DNA of 9,726 nucleotides from assembly GCA_016291915.1 (NCBI GenBank), contig JAEEZP010000132.1, positions 1-9,726 on the forward strand, read 5' to 3'. This stretch comes from Prevotella sp. (GTDB taxonomy: Bacteria > Bacteroidota > Bacteroidia > Bacteroidales > Bacteroidaceae). Below the pieces are notes generated by a model. That model searched no databases. It was given only the letters and a program-made list of their open reading frames with translations, and was not told where the DNA came from. Made by a program: the position numbers and the translations under genes. Below are positions 1 through 5,143 of the stretch, piece after piece; the first letter of the stretch is position 1; every line of letters starts with the position of its first letter.

Positions 1-738
1 ACCAACTCTCTCTCCAAGAATCCTGATGCTCAGATTGACTTCTACAAAGATGGTGCAGACGGCTACTTCACAAAGATTGAAGAAAAGAGTGTACCTAACG
101 TACCTTATGTAGTAACAATGCAAGGTGAGACCGGAGAGAATGACTTCAAGGTACATGTCAAAGGTTCTTTGGTTAAGGCAACTCCTAAGGACGTGAACGG
201 AATCCTTGCTGGTGAGACTGCATCTGGTACATATACTTATAAGGAAGATGATGTAAACAAAACAGATGAATATAACTTCACACACAAGGGTACCTACACT
301 GGTATCGAGATTGGTGATGAGAAGAATGGTGGTGCAGCCGCTGCAGAAACGAAGGTATTCTACTTCGCTAACAACTACTTCCTTGACAGCAAGACACTGA
401 TCAATGGAAAGTCTCTGAAGATGCTGCCATTCCGTTCATACTACCAATATGCCGGACCTGCAAATGCAAAAATGTCACGCTTCCGCATTGTATTCGGTGA
501 GAATCCGTATGCCAATGAAACAACAGGTATCAATGAGATTCAAAGAGATGCTGACTTGGCCGTGATTCCTGGTAAGGGTATCATCACCCTGATGGCTCGC
601 GCCGAGAAAGAAGTGACTATCCACGCTGTAAGCGGTATCACTGTTGACAAGTGCAGTCTGAATGCTGGTGAGACACGTACGGTAGCTGTTCCTGCTGGTG
701 TATACGTGATCAACGGTGTGAAGATGGTTGTGAAGTAA
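1..738 (+). CDS. C-terminal part of a secreted surface protein with a sorting-type tail (5' partial)
   Basis: The frame is open from base 1, so the true start lies outside the window and 245 residues are visible. I do not recognise a catalytic domain. The visible part is rich in Gly, Thr, Asn and aromatic residues with a beta-strand pattern. It contains a PFRSYYQY segment (about residues 143-150) of the kind I associate with Prevotella cell-surface proteins, many of them leucine-rich-repeat types. Residues 191-245 look like a Bacteroidetes C-terminal secretion tail: a short strand (ITLMAR), a GETRTV turn, then the ending PAGVYVINGVKMVVK. Such tails direct export or surface attachment in T9SS-type systems, so the protein is inferred to act at the outer surface. 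The stop is followed after 3 bases by the first hairpin repeat array, and a 57-residue peptide gene follows on the same strand. The reading frame is secure; the family assignment is moderate. Confidence 0.8.
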   Translation, partial: TNSLSKNPDAQIDFYKDGADGYFTKIEEKSVPNVPYVVTMQGETGENDFKVHVKGSLVKATPKDVNGILAGETASGTYTYKEDDVNKTDEYNFTHKGTYTGIEIGDEKNGGAAAAETKVFYFANNYFLDSKTLINGKSLKMLPFRSYYQYAGPANAKMSRFRIVFGENPYANETTGINEIQRDADLAVIPGKGIITLMARAEKEVTIHAVSGITVDKCSLNAGETRTVAVPAGVYVINGVKMVVK

Positions 739-741
739 AAG

Positions 742-830
742 CCCCACCCCTAACCCCTCCCCGAAAGGGAGGGGTACTCAAAGTAGAATCTCCCCGCAGG
801 TGCAGGGAGGGGAATACGAAGGGGAATAGA
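742..830. repeat. C/G-rich hairpin repeat array A
   Basis: Two related units are seen. The first has a perfect 8-bp stem, CCCCTCCC (754-761) against GGGAGGGG (767-774), with loop CGAAA. The second has TCCCC (791-795) against GGGGA (809-813) around a GCAGGTGCAGGGA-type core. The segment 742-763 is identical to 1068-1089 in array B. The array begins 3 bases after the stop of the surface-protein gene. The stems could stall or end transcription there, but no T-run follows, so a classical terminator is not supported. Similar C/G-rich arrays are, from memory, dispersed in Prevotella intergenic regions. Confidence 0.75.
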
Positions 831-865
831 GGAAATTAAGAGGAACAATTAAAGAAGTAAGAACA

Positions 866-1039
866 ATGAAAAAAGAATATAAAGCACCGGTACTGAGTAA
901 GGTCATCATGGAAGTAGAGAGTCATGTGATGGTAGGGTCAAAAAATGATAATGACTGGGGACAATCAAAGCAGAATGGCCGTGTATATGAGGATGAGGAA
1001 CCTGCTGCTCCAAAGAAGTTCTGGGATGATGAAAACTAA
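866..1039 (+). CDS. small peptide gene, 57 residues, acidic tryptophan-containing tail
   Basis: The ATG at 866 opens a 57-codon frame ending in TAA at 1037-1039. The product begins with a basic segment (MKKEYKAPVL) and continues with a short amphipathic stretch around VIMEVESHVMVGS. It ends in a polar, acidic tail containing YEDEEPAAPKK and FWDDEN. No signal peptide or membrane helix is evident and there is no cysteine. The opening pattern (Met, Lys-Lys, aromatic, Pro, then acidic/hydrophobic residues before a Ser) resembles a recurrent class of short uncharacterised Bacteroidales proteins I remember, which supports it being real. No TAnnTTTG promoter lies between it and the preceding gene, so read-through from the surface-protein gene is plausible. 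It sits between two copies of the hairpin repeat array. Function is unknown; a precursor peptide or a small regulatory protein are both possible. The opposite-strand frame over this region is a repeat-driven shadow. Confidence 0.6.
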   Translation: MKKEYKAPVLSKVIMEVESHVMVGSKNDNDWGQSKQNGRVYEDEEPAAPKKFWDDEN

Positions 1040-1043
1040 CGGG

Positions 1044-1064
1044 AACGTTAACGATAACGTTAAC
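1044..1064. repeat. AACGTTAAC double repeat forming an inverted repeat
   Basis: AACGTTAAC occurs at 1044-1052 and again at 1056-1064, a 12-base period. Because the motif is nearly self-complementary, GTTAACG (1047-1053) also pairs with CGTTAAC (1058-1064) across a 4-base loop. It begins 5 bases after the peptide gene stop and ends just before repeat array B. It could be a weak hairpin or a protein-binding site; nothing decides between them. Confidence 0.55.
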
Positions 1065-1067
1065 TAA

Positions 1068-1222
1068 CCCCACCCCTAACCCCTCCCCGCAGGCGCAGGG
1101 AGGGGAATATAAGAGGGATCTTCCCCGCAGGCGCAGGGAGGGGAACTCAAAGGAGAATCTCTCCGCAGGCTCTGTGAGGGGGATACATAGAAGGATCTTC
1201 CTCCTCCGTACGGTGAGGGGAA
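1068..1222. repeat. C/G-rich hairpin repeat array B, four units
   Basis: Four head-to-tail units occur. The first has CCCCTCCC (1080-1087) pairing with GGGAGGGG (1098-1105). The second has TTCCCC (1121-1126) pairing with GGGGAA (1140-1145). The third (about 1159-1182) and fourth (about 1198-1222) are degenerate. The GCAGG core recurs at 38-base steps (1089, 1127, 1165), then at about 43. The units are joined by A-rich spacers of the type AATATAAGAGGGATCT. The first 22 bases (1068-1089) are identical to array A. The region contains no credible gene. Confidence 0.75.
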
Positions 1223-1237
1223 TATAAAAGATCAAAC

Positions 1238-1290
1238 TTAGGATTACAAATCCCAATACTCTTCTGTTGGGGATTGCAAATCCCCAACAG
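1238..1290. repeat. pair of related hairpins with GGATT-nCA-AATCC core
   Basis: The second hairpin is perfect: CTGTTGGGGATT (1264-1275), loop GCA, AATCCCCAACAG (1279-1290), giving a 12-bp stem in 27 bases. The first is a weaker relative: GGATT (1241-1245), loop ACA, AATCC (1249-1253), extendable with one mismatch. No T-run follows on either strand. This looks like a dispersed Bacteroidetes hairpin element or a transcript-end structure rather than a coding feature. Confidence 0.7.
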
Positions 1291-1335
1291 CAATCCCAAC
1301 AGCAACAGAACATTGAATGTTATAGCGTAATATTA

Positions 1336-1373
1336 AGTGGGGACAGGACTCTTTGATGGGCCCTGCCCCCATT
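1336..1373. other. imperfect inverted repeat downstream of the toxin-antitoxin pair
   Basis: GGGG (1339-1342) and CAGG (1344-1347) pair with CCTG (1362-1365) and CCCC (1367-1370), with one mismatch and a 14-base loop. A few A/T pairs or wobbles lie outside. It lies about 30 bases past the antitoxin stop and could mark the 3' end of that minus-strand transcript. No T-run is present on either side, so calling it a terminator would be a guess. Confidence 0.4.
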
Positions 1374-1404
1374 ACTATTGCTCAGTTCGTATTAAGTAAT
1401 GATA

Positions 1405-1713
1405 CTACAGGATCGTAAGACTGATTTTACGTCCTAACCCCTGAAATATCTTGAATAGTGTTGACAGTTGGATATCTGCATGTCCATTCTCTACACGTGA
1501 TATGTAACTTTTCTTCGTACCGATCTTGTCAGCTAATTGTTGCTGTGTTAGTCCTGCTTTCTTCCGCTCTCTTCGTAGTTGCTCCCCTATGATAAAGGCA
1601 TCGGCCTCTGCATCAAATGCTATTCTGGTTGGTGTACCGATAGCACCAAAATCTTCCTCAATCAGTTCTTCCACTGGAGTAAGTGAAAGTTGTTTCATCT
1701 CATTTCTATTCAT
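1405..1713 (-). CDS. higA: HigA-type antitoxin, XRE-family helix-turn-helix protein
   Basis: This 102-residue protein has a Cro/C1-type DNA-binding domain at about residues 44-98. The HTH is clear: helix 2 is TQQQLADKIG (56-65) and the recognition helix is around KKSYISRVENG (67-77), followed by the DIQLSTLFKIFQGLG stretch usual in this group. The N-terminal third (EELIEEDFGAIGTPTR) is the region that in HigA-like antitoxins typically contacts the toxin. The start ATG overlaps the toxin stop by 4 bases (ATGA, 1710-1713), which implies translational coupling. An internal ATG at 1698 is possible but would lose the overlap. By family knowledge it would neutralise the toxin and repress its own promoter with the toxin as co-repressor. 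Palindromes near the toxin start are candidate binding sites. Confidence 0.85.
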   Translation of the reverse strand: MNRNEMKQLSLTPVEELIEEDFGAIGTPTRIAFDAEADAFIIGEQLRRERKKAGLTQQQLADKIGTKKSYISRVENGHADIQLSTLFKIFQGLGRKISLTIL

Positions 1714-2072
1714 ATTGTTAATCTTTTCTTTTCTTCTAAATAACTGTTCATGATAGCCTTGGCTTTATCGATCTCACCTTGAGGAGTCTTCTGCGTCTTC
1801 TTCTGAAAAGCATTAAACAAAACCACCAGATTACCTTGATCAAAACAACAGAAAATCCTGTATATATTACCATTATCTTCAATCCTTATTTCGTAAAGTC
1901 CAGAGACACCCTTGATTGATCTAAGAAAATCCGATGGTATCCTATCTAAAGTCATGATATAGAGAAACACCTGATATATCTTTTTCAGTGTACTTGCTGA
2001 CAAGGTCTTTTTGAAATCGATAAAGTAGTGCTTGTATACCACTAAATTCCTTTTGTAATCATTCTTATTCAT
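1710..2072 (-). CDS. higB: HigB/RelE-type toxin (Gp49-like family)
   Basis: This is a 120-residue protein of the RelE-fold HigB-like group, whose members cleave mRNA at the ribosome. The diagnostic stretch is at about 54-104: KGVSGLYEIRIEDNG, then NIYRIFCCFDQGNLVVLFNAFQKKTQ, then TPQGEIDKA, with a Lys/Arg-rich character suited to binding RNA. The order is toxin first, antitoxin second, as in higBA loci, with a 4-base overlap. I chose the ATG at 2072 rather than the in-frame TTG at 2078, because that TTG lies inside the promoter -7 element (TACCTTTG). The resulting mRNA would start at or within a base or two of the ATG, so translation may be leaderless. The frame is intact, with no truncation or missing block. 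The exact catalytic residues cannot be fixed without alignment. Confidence 0.85.
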   Translation of the reverse strand: MNKNDYKRNLVVYKHYFIDFKKTLSASTLKKIYQVFLYIMTLDRIPSDFLRSIKGVSGLYEIRIEDNGNIYRIFCCFDQGNLVVLFNAFQKKTQKTPQGEIDKAKAIMNSYLEEKKRLTI

Positions 2073-2075
2073 TTG

Positions 2076-2107
2076 CAAAGGTAACTAATTAGTAAACATA
2101 ATCCAAA
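2076..2107 (-). promoter_or_regulatory. promoter of the toxin-antitoxin operon
   Basis: Read on the minus strand, TTTG (2107-2104) is followed by a 20-base spacer and then TACCTTTG (2083-2076). This matches the Bacteroidetes sigma-70 consensus TTTG-N19-21-TAnnTTTG. The toxin ATG begins 3 bases after the -7 element, so the predicted transcript has essentially no leader. Confidence 0.75.
2084..2093. promoter_or_regulatory. candidate operator palindrome in the toxin promoter spacer
   Basis: ACTAATTAGT is a perfect 10-base palindrome lying wholly within the 20-base spacer, directly against the -7 element. A bound repressor would cover the promoter. XRE antitoxins of this type usually autoregulate through such palindromes, so HigA is the natural candidate, by inference. 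Confidence 0.45.
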
Positions 2108-2113
2108 TAAATG

Positions 2114-2129
2114 AATGTAAAGTTACATT
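2114..2129. promoter_or_regulatory. candidate operator, 16-base inverted repeat upstream of the -33 element
   Basis: AATGTAA (2114-2120) and TTACATT (2123-2129) form a perfect 7-bp inverted repeat around AG. It lies 6 bases upstream of the -33 TTTG of the toxin promoter. It could be a second regulator-binding site. Its half-site differs from the ACTAATTAGT palindrome, so the two may not bind the same protein. Confidence 0.35.
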
Positions 2130-2224
2130 TTATAGGGCGAATCTGCAAATATAGACCGCATATTTTCCATGGATGTTAAGATTATGTTTGATTGTTTAGC
2201 AAAGGGTGCTGTTACCGTTTTTTT

Positions 2225-2290
2225 GTAACTTTGGCTTCGCCGAAGTTACTTCCGTTCGGAAAAGCCAAAACACCTTTTACTTCGTAAAAG
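2225..2290. repeat. three consecutive hairpins in the divergent promoter region
   Basis: GTAACTTTGGC (2225-2235) pairs with GCCGAAGTTAC (2239-2249) across a TTC loop, 11 bp with one G-T wobble. TTCCG (2250-2254) pairs with CGGAA (2257-2261). CTTTTAC (2274-2280) pairs with GTAAAAG (2284-2290), again across TTC. All three have TTCG at the apex. The first hairpin contains TAACTTTG, a -7-like motif repeated in the mnmA promoter, but with no partner -33 element at the right distance. This looks like a non-coding repetitive element. Confidence 0.6.
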
Positions 2291-2364
2291 CTAATTTAGT
2301 CACAATTCAATAAAGTGAATAAATTCCTTTATTTTCATTGTTCCTAAATTTATCTTCGATGATT

Positions 2365-2396
2365 TTTGGCTTTTCGCTCATTTAATCGTAACTTTG
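2365..2396 (+). promoter_or_regulatory. promoter of mnmA
   Basis: TTTG (2365-2368), a 20-base spacer, then TAACTTTG (2389-2396) matches the Bacteroidetes consensus with the same spacing as the toxin promoter. The ATG of mnmA follows after 5 bases (TCCAC). The predicted mRNA leader is therefore zero to a few bases. The in-frame TTG at 2366 is part of the -33 element and not a start codon. Confidence 0.8.
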
Positions 2397-2401
2397 TCCA
2401 C

Positions 2402-3496
2402 ATGAACATCAATGAGCTCAAGGATAAGAAGATAGCTATCCTGTTGTCAGGAGGAGTGGACAGCAGTGTCGTCGTGTATGAGTTTGCCCGTCTCGGACTT
2501 CATCCCGACTGTTTCTACATCAAGATCGGTCCGGAGGAGGAAGAGGAGTGGGACTGCTCTTCGGAGGAGGACTTGGAGATGGCTACGGCTGTTGCCGCGA
2601 AGTATGGCTGTAAGTTGCAGGTGGTGGATTGTCATCAGGAATATTGGAATCAGGTGACGAAATACACGATGGATAAGGTTCGGGCGGGTTTTACCCCTAA
2701 TCCCGATGTGATGTGTAACCGTCTTATCAAGTTCGGTGCTTTTGATGAGAAGATGGGTCATCAGTATGATCTGATTGCCACGGGGCATTATGCACAGACG
2801 GAGTGGATAGACGGCGAGAAATGGTTGACGACGAGTCCTGATCCTGTGAAAGACCAGACCGATTTCCTGGCACAGTTGTATGACTGGCAATTGAAAAAGG
2901 CGCTCTTTCCTATCGGGCATTACCAGAAGGGGGAGGTACGTGCCATTGCCGAGCGTGAACATCTTGTGAATGCGAAGAGAAAGGATTCCCAGGGCATCTG
3001 TTTCCTGGGAAAGATTAATTATAATGATTATATCCGTCGTTATCTTGGGGAGAACCCCGGTGAGGTGATCGATATCGACACGGGGAAGGTGTTGGGGAAA
3101 CACAAGGGATTATGGTTTCATACCATCGGCCAGCGTCATGGGTTAGGCTTCGGCGGCGGACCCTGGAATGTTATCAAGAAAGATATCCCCCATAATATCC
3201 TCTATGTGACCAAAGGGTATGAGCCGGTGAAGGTACAGCGGAAGGATTTCTGTTTCCACGACTTCAATATGCTCACGCCAACAGGCATTGAGGGTAACGG
3301 ACAGTTGCCGGAGAAGATCACTTTCAAGATCCGTCATACACCGGAATATCATCCTGCCACCTTATTATATATGGGGGAGGGACGCTATCAGGTCATGTCG
3401 GAGGATCTGATACAGGGGGTGGCTCCTGGACAGTTCTGTGTGATCTACGATGATCAGCATCACCGTTGTTTTGGATCGGGAGAGATCACGTTGTAG
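2402..3496 (+). CDS. mnmA: tRNA-specific 2-thiouridylase MnmA
   Basis: This cytoplasmic enzyme thiolates U34 of the Lys, Glu and Gln tRNAs: it adenylates C2 of the uridine with ATP and then transfers sulfur through a cysteine relay. The 364 residues are normal length. The PP-loop SGGVDSS is at 16-22. The first active-site cysteine is Cys105 in NPDVMCN, the ATGHY motif is at 126-130, and the persulfide-carrying cysteine is Cys200 in KDSQGICF. The C-terminal beta-barrel ends with QGVAPGQFCVIY and CFGSGEI (about 338-362). The ATG at 2402 is chosen because an upstream extension would run through the promoter. An acidic run EEEEEWD (45-51) sits where other MnmA proteins also carry acidic residues before a conserved Cys. 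Bacteroidetes often carry more than one mnmA paralogue, so this may be one of several. It is a single-gene unit with its own promoter and terminator. Confidence 0.93.
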   Translation: MNINELKDKKIAILLSGGVDSSVVVYEFARLGLHPDCFYIKIGPEEEEEWDCSSEEDLEMATAVAAKYGCKLQVVDCHQEYWNQVTKYTMDKVRAGFTPNPDVMCNRLIKFGAFDEKMGHQYDLIATGHYAQTEWIDGEKWLTTSPDPVKDQTDFLAQLYDWQLKKALFPIGHYQKGEVRAIAEREHLVNAKRKDSQGICFLGKINYNDYIRRYLGENPGEVIDIDTGKVLGKHKGLWFHTIGQRHGLGFGGGPWNVIKKDIPHNILYVTKGYEPVKVQRKDFCFHDFNMLTPTGIEGNGQLPEKITFKIRHTPEYHPATLLYMGEGRYQVMSEDLIQGVAPGQFCVIYDDQHHRCFGSGEITL

Positions 3497-3542
3497 AGAC
3501 AAAAGACAATGATATAGGGTGGGCTTATCCCTACCTGAAAGA

Positions 3543-3573
3543 AAAAGGGGCAGACATGACGTCTGCCCCTTTT
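3543..3573. terminator. bidirectional intrinsic terminator between convergent genes
   Basis: AAAAGGGGCAGAC (3543-3555) pairs perfectly with GTCTGCCCCTTTT (3561-3573), a 13-bp stem with loop ATGAC. The A-run on the left and T-run on the right give a U-tract on either strand. It sits 46 bases after the mnmA stop and 25 bases after the end of the converging minus-strand gene, so it can serve both. Confidence 0.9.
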
Positions 3574-3598
3574 CATATACCTGGAATAGGATCTGTGA

Positions 3599-5143
3599 TT
3601 ACTTACGGACCTTTACGGTCTTACCATCAGCCTGACGAACGATGATAATCCGTCCTTTCTGTGGATGATTGACCGGTCGGCCGTCGATACTGTAACGGGT
3701 AACGGGAGATTGATCAGGCAATACCATTTCCGGCTTCTGAATACCATTGGTATCCTTCTTGGCCGTCACCTTATAGGTCTTGCTGCCCCGCATATCAGCA
3801 GACACCACGGTGATGCAAGCCGTCTTGGCCTCTTCTGTCTCTTCGGTACGCTGAACCACGAAGGCAGCCTTTCCGTCGACAACAGGATTGAGGGTTTCGG
3901 TATTCAGTTCATCTACCTCATACTCGAACTTATCCGGCTCAAAACCGCTGACATTGAGTGATGACAGCTTACTGTTATAGACCAAGGTGATATCATCAAC
4001 GAGCACCTCATCGCCTTCATTACCTGTTCCTGCTAATGCATTAGTAGAGATAGTTACAAGAATAGCCTTGGGCTCTGCATCATTGTTTTCATAAATAAAT
4101 GGAATAGAGATACGCTCCCAGTTTCCATTAGTAGCAGCAATCTCGTTATTCTTTGCTTTGGCTACAATATTCGTGTAGGTCTTATCCTCAGGATCCTGGT
4201 AGTAAGGTCCCTCTGTGATGATGGCACTTACAGTGGCATGGTAGTTACTATTCGACTTCCCTTGATTGTATTGTAAATACATCACGAGAGAGTCAGGACG
4301 ACTGGTAAGACTGACATAGAAGGGGTCTCCATTACCGTCTTTATCCTTTTGGTTCATGTCAATGTAAGCGTTGTTAGCTGGGTTATCAGCTGATGTACTC
4401 CCTGCATTCATACGGCCGGTGGTCATCGTTCCGTTGGCTATGGCAATAGTAACACCGAATATTTTAACTGGTGTAGCGTATATACGTGCACAAGTAGATT
4501 CATTACGTCCCTTGTCAGACTTCTCGATATGGTGTCCTGCTGAACTCGCTAAATTACCGGTTGCACTTTCGAAGGAATGCCAGGCATTGGGTTCCTGATA
4601 AGAACCGCTTGACTTATGCCATGCCTCAAAACCGCCATTGGGAATATGGAAACCATTGCCGTTAACGAGTTTACTGCCGAAACGTACTTCGATAATCTGT
4701 CCAAGCATGCTCATCAGGTTGAGATTGATCAGAGCCTGTAACTCATCGCCTTCAAGAACAGCAGTCACATCAACCGGTAATGCACCGAGCATAGGACCAT
4801 ACCATGATTCGCCTTCCAGATCACCCGGGCTGATAGTAATATCTCTTGAAACAATCAAGAAGGTTTTGTTATCTATTGTCTGTGGCTCAATGTTGGAGAT
4901 CTCCACATTACCAACCGCCAATCGGGTCGTCTCATCTTCCAAAATAAAGTTACGCAGGTTCAGGTCGTACAATCCGTCATGTTCGTTGACGGTGACTGTA
5001 GCTTTCGTTCCTCCACCAACACCGTTTATTTGCACAAGCAATGTGTCGGTATAGTCTTTAGCCAGAATAGCTGTGTTGATGAATGATAAAACAAACACGA
5101 GAACCAGTATTCTTCGTGTATTCCAACTTTTCTTCATTTTCAT
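3599..5143 (-). CDS. secreted PCMD-like protein with calycin-like N-domain and sorting-type tail
   Basis: This 514-residue exported protein has unknown substrate. Residues 1-28 are a Sec signal peptide: basic MKMKKSWNTRR, hydrophobic ILVLVFVLSF, and a likely cut after AILA, with no lipobox Cys. About 31-155 look like a calycin/lipocalin-like barrel seen in Bacteroides secreted proteins. About 166-390 match the PCMD (putative carbohydrate metabolism) pattern: GGFEAWHK, EPNAWHSFES, NGTMTTGRMNAGS, LTSRPDSLVMYLQY, and finally EVLVDDITLVYNS. About 391-463 read as a small Ig-like module. About 465-514 form a C-terminal tail (RYSIDGRP, then GRIIIVRQADGKTVKVRK) typical of surface-exported Bacteroidetes proteins. 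The start ATG overlaps the HAD gene stop by 4 bases, so translation is probably coupled. A second in-frame ATG at 5137 could also serve. Domain calls are from memory of family patterns; a glycan-binding role is an inference. Confidence 0.75.
   Translation of the reverse strand: MKMKKSWNTRRILVLVFVLSFINTAILAKDYTDTLLVQINGVGGGTKATVTVNEHDGLYDLNLRNFILEDETTRLAVGNVEISNIEPQTIDNKTFLIVSRDITISPGDLEGESWYGPMLGALPVDVTAVLEGDELQALINLNLMSMLGQIIEVRFGSKLVNGNGFHIPNGGFEAWHKSSGSYQEPNAWHSFESATGNLASSAGHHIEKSDKGRNESTCARIYATPVKIFGVTIAIANGTMTTGRMNAGSTSADNPANNAYIDMNQKDKDGNGDPFYVSLTSRPDSLVMYLQYNQGKSNSNYHATVSAIITEGPYYQDPEDKTYTNIVAKAKNNEIAATNGNWERISIPFIYENNDAEPKAILVTISTNALAGTGNEGDEVLVDDITLVYNSKLSSLNVSGFEPDKFEYEVDELNTETLNPVVDGKAAFVVQRTEETEEAKTACITVVSADMRGSKTYKVTAKKDTNGIQKPEMVLPDQSPVTRYSIDGRPVNHPQKGRIIIVRQADGKTVKVRK

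Noticed and set aside
742..1222. CRISPR array
   Set aside because: Repeats are degenerate, spacers are short, A-rich and similar to one another, and no cas gene is nearby.
906..1313. 135-codon minus-strand frame across the peptide gene and repeat array B
   Set aside because: Its sequence is largely a translation of the C/G repeats and hairpins, with Cys/Trp and Arg/Leu runs and no family resemblance.
2226..2233. TAACTTTG at 2226 as an additional plus-strand promoter
   Set aside because: No TTTG lies about 20 bases upstream, and the motif is buried in the first hairpin.
2366..2401. TTG start at 2366 extending MnmA by 12 residues
   Set aside because: The codon forms part of the TTTG -33 element, and the -7 box lies inside the extension, so it would not be transcribed.
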